NCBI GenBank assembly: GCA_963555705.1
Contig: OY743184.1
Span: forward strand, 32,436,614 to 32,500,613
Length of the DNA: 64,000 nucleotides
DNA from: Ligustrum vulgare
Lineage: Eukaryota > Streptophyta > Magnoliopsida > Lamiales > Oleaceae
Reading direction: 5' to 3'
Position numbers and translations under genes: made by a program. Under the pieces are notes generated by a model that did no database searches, had not been told where the DNA came from, and saw nothing but the letters and a program-made list of their open reading frames with translations. Positions 38,084 through 50,800 of the stretch are shown here, in pieces (position 1 is the stretch's first letter; each line of letters begins with the position of its first letter).

Positions 38084-38524
38084 CCTAAAGAGTCCAATTT
38101 CAATTAGTCTCCAAGGCCCATTTTTTATTTTAAGTCCAACCGATCACTTCATGTTTCCAAGTAGAGCCCTTTTTAGTCCACTCTACAATTGAATTTAAGG
38201 CTCAATTGTTATTAGTGTATGATTTTCTTCCAAGTCCTCAATTCTTCAAAATATTTTAAGTTGATCTTTGAGTCCTCAATTGCACAACGAAGTCCTTGAC
38301 ATTTTCTTCATTTTATCACCCGTCTCATCTATGAATTGTTTGCAATTTAGTCATTCATGTACAGTTTTAGTCTATTTTCTTCGTTTTATCTTCAATTGCA
38401 TCCAAAATTGAGTTTTTCCTAAAACAAATAAAATCTACACATAATTAGTATTATCACATCCTAATAAAACACTTACAATTGTCTAAATTTAAAGCCAAGA
38501 TAAGTACAACAAACGTACTTATCA
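38084..38524 (-). mobile_element. Truncated LTR of TGATAAGT type
   Basis: On the minus strand it starts TGATAAGTACGTTTGTTGTA followed by CTTATC, the same design as the LTR starts at 2199, 40333 and 45265. It is cut off near 38084. Confidence 0.5.
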
Positions 38525-39340
38525 CTGGCCAAAAATCTAAAAAATGATCCACATTTACATCTAGTTTTACACCTTCATATGGAACAAATTTCACCTAAAT
38601 TTAATTATCAATCCATAAAATCTTGATGTGAGATAAATAATTTGCATCTATTATATTAATTTACATTACAATTTGAAAGTCTTTTATTAATTTGCACATC
38701 TTTAATATTTTAATTTTTTAATTTTTTTAACCAAATCCCTAATTTTTAGGTCGATTTGTTCGTAATATTTATATTTATGCACAAATAAGAAAAATAGATT
38801 AACATATAATTTACGAGCTAAAAATTTGTTCAAAAACTAAATTTAACTTGTATAACTTACATCTATCCATTGGAGCAAAATCTTGATATAGATCCACAGA
38901 GGTGTAAATCGAGATGTAAAAGTGATTTCGGAGATGCTAATTTAGATCTAAATTTAGACCATGATTGGAGATGCACTTACGACACTGGTTGCTGAAGTTA
39001 CAAATAGTTTTGGGAATTATTATTTGGGACTAACTTTCACCAAAAATTAAAGATAGAGACCTGAGGTATAATTTTGGCCCCATTTTGTAAAATTGTAAAC
39101 AACCCCCCATCCCCACTCACCCCACCATCTCATCCCCAACCACCAAAACTTCCATCTCCAACCGCCACCATAGTTGCTATTTCTCGAGGGAAGAAACCTC
39201 CCCCTTTTGCCGATGTGAAATGCACCAGAAACTGGTTCAATTTCACACCAGTCTGGTGGAGGGAGAGAAACCCCCCCATTGGTGCGATTGGCTAATAGGT
39301 AGAAGCTAGGTAATGACTGGATGCTAGTGATCTAATCATC
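38525..39340. other. Non-coding insertion debris
   Basis: The right part has phrases (AGATGCTAATTTAGATC, ATTGGAGATGCACTTA near 38930-38980) often found at the ends of plant MITEs, but I cannot pair the ends. A CCCC-rich stretch (39100-39160) is proline-coding in one frame without a recognisable gene. Confidence 0.35.
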
Positions 39341-39508
39341 ACTAATTCTTGCAAAAAGCAGAAACTTGCATGCATATTTTCTACATCTCTTTATAGCATT
39401 TTAACTCGAGTGATTAAGCCCATAGGGTCTTTCCAAACCCATTTCCCTATGGTTTCATCAACATGTGATTCATCGGCCTAAAGTTCACTACATGGATCAT
39501 CTAGAAAT

Positions 39509-39510
<2 letters not shown>

Positions 39511-39593
<83 letters not shown>
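39511..39593. repeat. (GA)n microsatellite
   Basis: This is an 83-bp GA/AG tract with one interruption (GAAAG) near 39554. Confidence 0.95.
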
Positions 39594-39596
<3 letters not shown>

Positions 39597-40332
39597 AGTT
39601 ACATCTAAATGTAAGAAAATGCATATATCTTACGTCTTTCTTTGTAGCCTAGTTGACTCGAGTTAAGCCCTTTGAGGGTATCTCAGTACCTGTTGCCCTA
39701 TGGTTTACGTAGACCTGAGAGTTATCGTTCTGAAGCTCACTAAATGAGTCATTTAAAAGCTCAAGGGAGAGATGTATTGCACATAAGATATCCAAAGGAA
39801 AAGAATGAAGTATCATTAGCAAGAATAGATATTTGAATGCATAAAGGGGATTTAGATAATTGGTGTATTTGACTTTCCTAGTGGATGTTTGAAGGTTGAG
39901 ACACTAAATAAAGGGAGAATCATTGCAAACCTAGGTGTGCTTTCTTTGATTAGACCTAACAAAACATGATTGGGAAAAGTAATAGTGGATTAAGGATATC
40001 CCTAGGAAAAATATCTCAAGTTAGAGAGAAAATAACAAGTTTGGAGAGGAGTGCATCTAACGAAAAGGAAAGCTATATTTGACCGCTACGGATGGGGTAT
40101 GAATCAAATCATGAATTTTTATGTTTCTGCTTAAATCTTCATACACACACATCGTTTTGCATTGGATGAGTATAAATTGATTTTAACAATAAATTTTGAA
40201 GTTGTTTATGGTTTCTACATAGCAATTTCAATTCTGAGACCGCGAGCAGGTCATCTAACCAATATTTAAGCTTTGTTTAGGTTAAGCTACATTTTGTTTG
40301 AGGACAAACAAATATTAAAGTTTAATGATGTT

Positions 40333-41763
40333 TGATAAGATATTTTATATACTTATCTAGATCATTAAATTAGAGTGTTTGTTATTGATTTTGATTCTGG
40401 TTTGATTTTATATATATTTTATTTGTGAGGAGAAACTCGATCCCATATGGTGCAATTGGAAAAATGATCGAAAAATGGTAAAAATGGATGAAATCTCAAG
40501 TATGGTGACTAAAATGAGACAATCAAAAGATGATTCTGGGAGAAAAATGATGATTAAAGACTGTTAGGAGAAAATTGGAGTAAATGAAAGTCAAATGATT
40601 AAAAAAGGAACAAAAAAAGATTAAAATTCACACTCCTGAAAGTTATAGGGACCAAATTGAATTTGGGCTCGTAACCTTAAATCATGCGAGAGCCCTTGCT
40701 TGCACTAGACCCAAGAGTGCATCACCCGCAACAAAAAGTGGTTTACCATGTGTGTGCAAGGATTATAACCTTGCGTAGGCACCTTAAAAAATTTAGTTGA
40801 ACTTACATATTTCCTTTTTAACTTGAAACTATTTTTATTGACAATTTTGAATGACTTTTGACATCTATATAAACAAAATGTGGGAAATCATCATGGGGAC
40901 TCTCTCTCACCTCTCAATTGACATCCATATCATAAAATCATTTAAGAACAAGAGACAAATTGTCATATTTTGAGAGAGAAGATCAATCCTTAGCAAGAAT
41001 TGAATGTCAATTGCATTAAGAAATTGAAGATTTTAACCTTGGACATGAACATCAATATATTTTACATTATTTCATGATCTGGTGATATTTTTCTATTATT
41101 CTTCTTGTAATTTACATAAAATCATTCTAGGCTAAATCAAAATTTTTTATTTGATGAAGATGAACCCTATTGTTTGTTTATTTTAATTGAAGACTATTAG
41201 TTTAGTATTATTTGCGATTCTTGATAATTTTTTTCATTCTCAATACATTTCTGATTGATTGATCTCCAATTCAATAATTAGTTGCTTGTTGTAGAGTTGA
41301 AAAACTCACAATAAGTTAGAAAGCGATAAGATTAGCACATGAATACTAGATATTAGGAATAACATGTATGATATGTGCAATCATATAGATAATCTAAAAT
41401 TTAATGCTTCATAGTCATTCGAATTCATACTAGGAATAGACTTGAGTCGTGATTAGAATAGAATTAACTCTTCTTGGAAAAGAAAGATAAATACCTTAGT
41501 TTTATCGATTGTCAAGAACACATGATTGAAAAATACATAATAGCGAATTTAGACTGATAATAATAGGTGAATTCGAGATTCAATACATTCATTCTATATA
41601 TTTACAAACCACACTTTACATACAATCAAAATTATAATTTCCCGATAAAATCATCTTTTGTATTTCATACATTAAATCGATAATAGACTAGTAACCGATA
41701 ATTATAACTTAATCCTTATAGCACGATACTCTTAACTCACCAAATCTATCACTTGTCAACCAT
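40333..41763 (+). mobile_element. LTR of TGATAAG type
   Basis: It begins TGATAAGATATTTTATATAC right after the GAGGACAAACAAA tract. It ends near CTCACCAAATCTATCACTTG, an LTR-end-like phrase. No primer site follows; integrase sequence begins at once. It may be the 3' LTR of the remnant at left, or the left LTR of the element at right with a large internal deletion. The 3' boundary is approximate. Confidence 0.55.
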
Positions 41764-42560
41764 CCCAAATGCTTGCGAATAGGTTGGGATACCTCAAACA
41801 TTGATGATAGGAAAAGAAACATCATAAAGTTCATCCAAGATCATATAATCTATAGGTTTAGGATACCTCATACCTTGATGATAGATCACAAGACTTCTTT
41901 GAGTGGAGATCAAGTTAAACAATTCTTGGGTGAGTTTTGTATAAAGTTGGTAAACTCAACACCTTATTGTGCACAATCAAATGGCCAAGCCGAATCTTCC
42001 AATAAAATTCTCAAAAATGTTATAAGGAAAATGATAGATGAAAATCCCATAAATTGGCATGAATGTCTAATTAAAGCTTTTTAGGCTTACAAAACATCTC
42101 CACGTTCCAGTACAAAAGTTACTCCATTTGAACTCACATACGGAAAAGAGGCAATGTTTCCTATGGAGATCAACGTGCAATCAATTAGAGTGACTTCGAG
42201 AAATAATTTGAACAATGAACAATCTATAGAAGTCATGGCCCAAAACTTGTTAGAATTGAACTAATTGAAATTGGATGTCCTAAACATGCTACAAGTGCAA
42301 ATATGGAAAATGGCTAGATATTATAACAAGAAAGTTATAGCCAAATCTTTTAGTTTAGATGAGCTAGTTTGGAAAACAATACTCAATTTGGACAACAAAG
42401 ATCCAAAGTATTGAAAATGGTTACCCAATTGGGAAGGTCCATATAGGGAAAAAAGTGTATACCCAATAGGGCTTATCATTTATAGGACTTAGATGGAATG
42501 AATCATATGAGGTCTATTAGTAGAAAGTACTTAAAGAAACATGTTCATTCGATTTGGAAA
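41764..42560 (+). pseudogene. Tat-type integrase fragment
   Basis: One frame with several stops (first TAG at 42082-42084) reads KFIQDHIIYRFRIPHTLMID, then STPYCAQSNGQAESSNKILK (DDE glutamate kept), then KVTPFELTYGKEAMFPMEIN, MARYYNKKVIAKSF and NWEGPY. This covers the second half of the core and the C-terminal domain. The first 30 bases look like a misplaced partial repeat of 41860-41890. It stands just upstream of an antisense gene, the Tat arrangement. Confidence 0.75.
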
Positions 42561-44103
42561 AATGAACAGATAAATAATTGAAATGCATGCAAGTAAATGT
42601 ATGTGCCAATTAAACTTAAAGTACTTTTATAAATAGATGAAGATTCAAAATATATATAAATTAGGATGTCATCGTCCGACCCTGTTACAGAACATGCAAA
42701 TGATGGAAAAACATTGTCCTATTCTGATTGTTCCAAGTTCTATCTCAACTTTTCTACAAAAACCCGAATTTGGTCTCTGAGCTTTGACCAATATGAGCAA
42801 GGAATGCTTCTTCAGCGGAATATTCTTTTAGAAAGGTATCTGAGTCACCCACCAGGATGTTGTCATAGCGAGCTATTAGAGATTTAGCATGTTCAACCTC
42901 TTGTACAGTGGTACGCTCCTTGACTGTCAATCTCATTTCACAGTCACTTATTCTGGCTTGAAGCTCTCTTAATTCGTTTTTAAGACTCATCAACAAAGAA
43001 TCTTTAGTTGTGACTTCAGCACATAAATCTTTCAAACAGGATTGAACCTTACTAATCTCAAGATTTAGGGTATCATTCTCTGCTATATAGCTTGCCTAAA
43101 GTGATTCTTCTTACCTTTCAGCTCCTTACTCTTAGATAATGAAAATTTGTTCTGTTGATGAATCCCTTGTAGGGTCAATAATATCAGCTAAAAGCACAAT
43201 GGATGAGAGGTTAAGAGCGTTTGCCTAATTTTCATTACTTCGAGTGGTTATCTTCTCCTGGTTGGGCATACTTACCTTAAGTATATCTAAATCCATGAAT
43301 GAATTGTAAGCTAACACAGCTTCTTTAAGGATAGTCATGTCTCCTAAAGAAGGTACAGAGGAAAAGGAGGGGTGAACCGTATAAAGTGTGTAGAACTCAT
43401 CCTAGTTTGTTTCCAAAAATAAAATAAATTCTGAACGAAACATAATACATCGTTAGCACCCTGCAGAGAGAACATAAAGCATCAAGGCATGACCAACTTA
43501 GTAGGACAAGGTATAGAAAGAAGATAAAGGAAAAAATTATACCTCGTCAATGGATTTGGACGAAGGAGATAAGTCTGTGGGTGGAAGAGGAGAAATAACA
43601 ACCTGGTTAGAATCTTCAGGAAGAACAAGAGCTTTACCTATGATATCTGGAAGAAAATTTTCTGGAAGTTCTCCCACAGACAACGCATCGACAAGAGACA
43701 CTGCAAAGAATCAACTTTAAGCATAACGAGACTGCACGAGAAGTAAGTTGAAAGAGATGTTACCTTTTTGCTCCAACACTATTGGGATAGAATGCTTGAT
43801 CTTGGGATTATAAGCCACCAGGGCCAAACCATCATTCTAAGATGATATTTCTTCAATTTTAGGTATAACCAAAGACTCAGGAACCGGGGGTGCCTCTGAT
43901 AAAGGAAGTACTTTAGAAAGAGAAGGGTTTGACTGGCTTGCAGTAGGAGTAGGAAGAAGAGAAGATTTCTGAAATAGTGAAGTAGACAATTAATACACCA
44001 AGCAAGTATCTCAAGGATGATTACGCAAACAAAGATAAGAATACATTTTTCTTAACCAAGGGTGCAAAATGTTCCTCAACATCTTCATCATAGTTATTAG
44101 CAT

Positions 44104-45144
44104 TAGGGGTGAACAAATAAACCGCCAACCCGCTAAATGGAATCAAACCGCAACAAATGGTTTGATTTGGTTTAGTTTCAAACATGAAATGGTTTGGTTT
44201 GGTTTTAAAAAATTCCAAACTGCTTTAAACGGTTTGATTTATGTTTCAATTTTCGAACCCACGGTTTTAAACCGCAACCCGCTAAGTTTTAAAAAAAATT
44301 ATAAAAAAATGAGTGCAGAGATAGCTTATTAAATTCAAATTGTCATTGAAATATTTAAGTCATTTTGAGTGCTGTTTCGATTTTTTTTCTAGTAGAAATG
44401 AGTTACAGAATAACTTTTCTCAAAATTTGGACGTATTTTTGGAAGATTTCTAGCCTTTGTCAATTGCAAAAAATGTGGAAAATTTTCAGGAATAAAGCTA
44501 TGTTCTAATCTATGCAGGTTTAATCCCTCCTAAAAAGTCCAACTTCATTCCCAACTATAACTATTGAAAGCCGCAAAAAAGTTAAAATGAGACTTGCAGT
44601 TTCCATTGAAGAACTTTATAAACAAATTAGAAGAGAATTCATTAGGACACATATTTGTTGCTTACTAAATAGAAGAAATACTTTTACAGTAACACAATGT
44701 GTTGTTTTTTAATTATGTGAATGATTTTGAACAAATAAATCTCATTGTAATTGCAACCTGTCGGAGTAATCATCTTGCCAATGTGAGTTGCATCACGAAA
44801 AAAATTCAAGAACACCTTTTGACGTAATCTAAGTAATGGTTAGTTGTTATTTCTTAGTTATCGACTATACAGTTGGTATTGATTATTTACTCAATGCTAT
44901 GTATCAATTACGAAATTTGTGATCTTTGCTATTGGTAGATTAATCGTTTATTCATTCTTGCATTATCCTACAAGAATGTGCCTGGTTTATGATCTACTAA
45001 TTTATTTGATTGTAAACCATGGTTTTAAACTGTACCAAACCACAAAACATGATTTGGTTTGGTTTGAAAATTTTCAAACCGCTTTAAACGGTTTGATTTG
45101 AAATTTCACTACAAACCGCCCACATCAAACTGTGTTCACCCCTA
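44104..45144. mobile_element. Non-autonomous hAT element
   Basis: The terminal inverted repeats are TAGGGGTGAACA and TGTTCACCCCTA. Flanking octamers ATTAGCAT (44096-44103) and ATTAGCAA (45145-45152) fit the 8-bp hAT duplication with one mismatch. Subterminal regions are full of GGTTTG/AAACCG words in inverted order, typical of hAT. There is no transposase coding in 1041 bp. Confidence 0.85.
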
Positions 45145-45264
45145 ATTAGCAAGACCTTTGATTGGACGTTTCCAACCAAAAGCATTAGTAGAAGTGTCTT
45201 TCGATTTAATTCAAATGGGGGGACCATTAGGAGACTTCGTGGGAGAATTCACATCATTTGATGC

Positions 45265-46836
45265 TAATAAGTGTGCTTTACACACTTATTTAGTTCCTAA
45301 ATTAGTACTTTAATTAAAAAACTGAGCAAATATCCACTTATATATTGTGTTTATCTTGTACAATTAGGTACAACCTCAATTGAAAGAAAATGGACAAGAT
45401 TGAAGGAACATTCGATTGGGAAGTTGGGGTAGCGCGGAAACAACCTGACGCTGACGGAGCTAAAAAAAGGGCAAATTTGATGTCCAAGGACCTAATTGAA
45501 AGAAATCAAAAGTTTGGGGACTCAATTCAAACATCTCAAAAGGTTGGAGGATCCACTGTGCAAATATTTCAGGGTCAAAATCACAAAATGAAAAGGGAAT
45601 TTGTCAAAAGAGAGTGACGAGGGACCAAAATTGTACAAAAATGTGAAGTTGGGGACCAAAGTGCACAAGTGCCAAAAGTTGAGGACTTGGGGCTGCAAAA
45701 TCAAAGTTGAGGGACTTGGAAGCAGTTTACAATCTGGTTTCTTATTTTTCCACAGAATGTTTGGTGTATGCCCGTGAATTTAAGAGAAAAATAGAGTTTG
45801 GATCTATTTTGCTCAACTTTCAAACCTCCAAGGATCAAGGGTGCAATTTCTCTTAACTTAGGCAATAAAATCTGATTTTTTGGGACTTCAACAGGTCTTC
45901 TTCCCTGTCTTCTTCATTCGGCCGAAACTGGTCTTCTTCCTTTTCATTTTTTTTTTTTAATTTTAATTTTCTTTTACTTTATTTTATTTCCTTTTTCAAC
46001 TTCTTGATAATCTTTTAGAAAACTAATCAAGAGCATAAGGAGAATACATTTAAGGTGGAGAAATATTTGGGAAAGTCATAGCCAAGCTTCAAAAGGGGTT
46101 TCATCTACAACTTTGTATTTTCTCATTCATTTTGCCATATTTGTGATGCATTGTTATAAATATTCTCCTTTGTACTATTTATATAACATGGGCTAATTTA
46201 TTGTGTTGAGATTTATGGTAGTAATTTAACCTAGCTTGGATTAATATTAATATTTGCTATTTGGTGATTAAATTCTTATTTTATGTGTGTTTGTTATTGA
46301 GATTATTCCATGTGTTTGATTGATCACCAAATATGTGATTTGTGGAGTGTATGATGATCGAGAGATATTGTGTATTTTAAACCAAATAACAAATGCCCTA
46401 GGTATTAATTTAGAAGATAAAGAGTTAATGCAATTGATTGGACTTTAATCGACATAGAGATATAGTAGGTTAAACCAATTTATTAGGGTTAATTTCACTC
46501 GAGAGAGGTAATTAGCTAAACTTGGAAAATCGGGTCTAACATTGTAAATGAGTAATTTGTTAATTTGCATGTTGAGAAATTAATTAGGTGACGGTTAAAT
46601 GAAACCATGAATCCCAACCACGTTTTCCTCAAAGATTTTCAAGTAACTTTTATATTTCCCTTTTAGTTATTTTCCAAAATCCATCTTTAAATGTGTGTTT
46701 TATTTGTTAAGATTAAATTAACTAGAGTATAATAGAGTATACATTCCTCGTGGGATCGACAACTCGGACTCAAAAAGTCCACTTTATTACTTGTACGTGA
46801 CCCGTGCGCTTGCGGTACACACTCTTTTAGCGAACA
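45265..46836 (+). mobile_element. Solo LTR related to the Athila-like LTR
   Basis: It begins TAATAAGTGTGCTTTACACA (TG mutated to TA) and ends TTTTAGCGAACA, 1572 bp. Its last 130 bp parallel the LTR at 2199-3709 (GGGATCGACAACTCGGACTC, AAAAAGTCCACTTTATTACT). Flanking 5-mers GATGC (45260-45264) and GATGT (46837-46841) are a probable duplication with one transition. Single LTR plus duplication means LTR-LTR recombination. Confidence 0.7.
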
Positions 46837-47869
46837 GATGTGATTGTATGAGGAGCATACTTGGAAGATTTTGATGAAGTGAATCAAACTTAAAATAATG
46901 AAAATTTGGCGGTAAAATATTTATGCTTGAAATTTTGCTAGAACTGGTCAAATAGAGGATGATTTACAGAAGAAAAGTTAAAAAAACTAAGAAAAATCCA
47001 GATATCAAAGAATTGTTTTGACTCCCAATGAGTTGGGCATCAGCTTGAGAAATAATATGGAAGTACTCTTGGAGATTTTTGGAGTAGCGGGGAGGAATTG
47101 ACCATGCCGGCCAAGCCCAAACTAATGGGAAAATAATTGAAGAGTATAGATTTCAACTCTTGCCTTAGCATTAGTACCGACAATTAGGTAATGGAAAAGT
47201 TCTCGTCCAACTAAGAATTCAGGCCAAATGAGAGCTTCTACCTTTTTAGGAATTCGAGGAAGCTGGACATAAGCAGTAATTTGATGCATGAGAAAGGAAA
47301 AATAAGAAGAAAAATAGAGTGTTTTGTATGGCCAAGATAATTGATTACTAATCCTTAACAGTTGATTGAGAAAGTAATTACTAGACGAGAGCCAAAGAAA
47401 GGAAGTAGGCTCTAAGCCATAATCTGGCAAGCCAAAGAGTTCTTGAACTATTAAGAGTTGGATCATATTTTAAGCTGATGTTGAAGAATGGCTATACATC
47501 TATACAATGCAACCAACGTAAATGAACACAAATTTAGGGGCTTCCCATGGCGAGTTCCAAAACAATAGGAAAATAAACAATTGATAGTTTCATGTTGGGT
47601 ACACAAATGATAACTTTCCATAGCCAGTAATGAATAAAAGCAATTCTCTCATAAGGTGTAGGATCCTTCACATTTTTTTCTACGAAGCTCCTTGAGTTGC
47701 TTATAGGAATTGAAGTATTGCTTGTCCACATTAGGAGACGAATTGGTTATAATCAGATTAGGAGAAAGAGTGGTGCCTATTGGAAGAAGGTTTGTTAAAG
47801 CACTAATAAGTAATATCCCTGAGTGTGACGGACATAGGACAAAATGGAAAAACAAAAGTGTTGGAATCA

Positions 47870-50800
47870 TGTTAAGAGATTGATACCCAGAAAATAACCA
47901 CAAAGAGAAAAACGAACAATATCTCAAACAAAACTTAAAATTTTATAAACTTCAAAACCACAAAGAGTTGAAACATCAAATGCACAGATCGCGTCTCTTA
48001 TATAAAGAAATCAGAAAACCTAACAAGAAACTCGCAAAAACCACAAAGAAAATTATACAGAATAACAATCTATATACAAACCACACAGTTACACTGATTT
48101 TACACGAAGAATCAGTAAAAGAACCACAAAGATATGCGAGAATGTGAAACAAAATTAGGGTTTTCTTGAGAGAATGAGAGAGACGAAGTTGAGAGATCAG
48201 TATAGATGATTCTGGAGGATTGTGACGTTTGAGCGTATTATGCAAGCCTTATCAGAAAAAGAACGGTGATGATCATTCCAAAATGATCCAATGGTGTGAA
48301 AAATAAGGCGATGTGGGAATTGGGCTGCAACCGGGTCACCAGCATTGGGCTTTGGCTTCAGAATATTGGGCTGACATTTTCACAGGACCACAACACAGAA
48401 ATTCAATCAGATTGGGCTGAATCAATTGGGCTGTTCAAAATTGCCTCTACATACTCCACCTCAATTTTGGATCAGCTCACCTGTAAATATAGGAATTCAA
48501 AGCAGTATCAAAATTCTAACAAGTTAAGAGAGATTAAAGCATCTTTAAATTTATTTATGGGTATTATTTTAGTTCCTGCATCTGCAGGATTCAACTGAGT
48601 TGGGGTTTTAACAAGTTTGATCACACCCTTTTCAGTTATATCCCTAATGAAATGAAATTTAACATCAATGTGTTTGGATCTATTATGAAAAACATGATTC
48701 TTACACAGGTGTAAAGCACTTAAACTATCTGTACTCAGTTCAATAGCAGAATCATTAATACAAGAGATTTTAGATAACAAACCTTTTAACCAGATACACT
48801 CTTTCACTGCATCAGTGGCAGCAATATATTCTGCCTCAGTTGAGGACAGTGCCACAAGTTTCTGTAATTGTGATTTCCAACTAATACATGTACCATTTAA
48901 AGTAAAGAAATATGCAGAAGTAGACTTCCTATTGTCAATACTACCTGCAAAATCTGAGTCTACATAACCATTTAACTTGAAATCATTTTTGGTTCTAAAA
49001 AATGCTAAACTCATATTTGCAGTACCTTTAAGGTATTTTAAAAGTGATTTAACAGCTTCCCAGTGTAACTCACCAGGGTTACTCATAAACCTACTAAGAA
49101 CACTTACAGCAAAGGAAATATCAGGTCTAGTACACACCATAAGGTACATTACAGATCCTATAGCATTAGAATATGGTACATTTTTCATCCTAAGTTCTTC
49201 TTCTGCAGTTCTAGGACAATGATCGGATGACAATTTAAAATGAGCATGCAAAGGTAAGGATACAGGTTTAGAATCAATCAAATTAAATCTGGTCAGAACT
49301 TTTTCAATATAATGCTTTTGATTTAAATATAGGTTCCCAGATAGTTTATCTCTAAATATGTCCATACCCAAAATCCTTTTAGCATGCCCTAAATCTTTCA
49401 TTTCAAATTCAAAATGCAATTTGTTTTTCAACAGGTTTATTTCATGCATATTAGGCCCAGCAATTAACATATCATCAACATATAACAACAAATACATGAA
49501 ATCAGAATTATCAATCTTGAAATAAAAACAAGAATCATATTGGCTCTTTTTAAAATTTAGGCTTTGGATATAAGAATCAAACATCTTATACCACTGCCTA
49601 GGTGCTTGTTTCAAGCCATATAGAGATTTTTTCAATAAACAAACTAAATCAGATTTCCCCCCTTTTTCAAAACCTTTAGGCTGATTCATATATATAGTTT
49701 CATCTAAAAAACCATATAGAAAAGCAGTTTTAACATCCATTTGTTCAAGTTTTAAATTAAATTGGGCAACAAGAGCAAACAGTATTCTGATTGAAGTATA
49801 TTTAACTACTGGAGAAAATATTTCATTGTAATCAATTCCTTCCTTTTGAGAAAAACCCTTAGCCACAAGCCTAGCCTTGTACCTAGGTTTAACATCTTTT
49901 GAATCACTTTTCTTTATTTTAAAAATCCATTTGCAGTCAATGATCCTTTTATTATAGGGTCTATTAACCAAAACCCAAGTGCCATTTTTCAGAAGAGAAT
50001 CCATCTCTTCCTGCATGGCAGCCAACCATAAATTTGATTCTTTTGAAGAAACAGCTTCTTCAAAAGATTCAGGTTCAAAAACAAGAGGATTAGAATAAGT
50101 ATATGCAGACACAAAATCAGGATCCTGAAACTTAAGAGGTGGTCTTATCTCCCTTCTAGGTCTATCCCTAGCTAATTGATAATTATCAAGGTCTGTTTCA
50201 GCTTCAGGAATATTACCAGGCAATGGTGAAGTCTCAGTCAATACAGGTTCAGGTTCTGGATTGTCATTTTGAAAATGTGGGGGTTGCTCCACCTGAAACT
50301 GAGTATGGGGCAGGCCATTTTCATCACCTAAATGGTCTGCACTCAGCTCAGTGGTAAGAAAGTCTTTATCATTTAAAGGATCATCTAATTTTTCATTCTT
50401 ACAAGGAAAAACAGTTTCATTAAAATGACAGACCTACTTAAAATAACCCTGTAACCTCCCTGCTCCCTAACCCAAAGTCTATAGCCCTTGACCCCTTCTC
50501 CATATCCTAAAAACACACATTTCAGAGATCTGGAGTCAAGTTTAGTTTCGGTTTGGTGTGAGTAGGCAGCACACCCAAAAAAATTTAATTTTGAAAAATC
50601 TGGAAGAAAATTATTCCAAATCTGATCAGGTATATTGAAATTAATTGCACTACAGGGAGAAAGATTGATCAAATAAGAAGCAGTTTTAACAGCTTCTCCC
50701 CAGAAAATTTTTGGCATGTTAGAATCAAGTAGAAGACACCTAGTTCTTTCTAAAAGAGTTCTATTCATTCTTTCAGCAACCCCATTTTGCTGTGGACTGT

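Larger units (their letters stand above)
37420..40332 (+). mobile_element. 3' non-coding remnant of an Athila/Tat-type element
   Basis: The segment carries four copies of the block also found at 20690-20990 (GTGCCCTA...TCATCTGATTTGGGAGCC...CGACCTAAAGTTCGTTAC): near 37480-37560, 37715-37810, 39430-39500 and 39665-39740. Two copies of a following block run near 37860-38000 and 39840-39990. It ends with TTTGAGGACAAACAAA, typical just before polypurine tract and LTR. Other debris interrupts it (38084-39340). Confidence 0.6.
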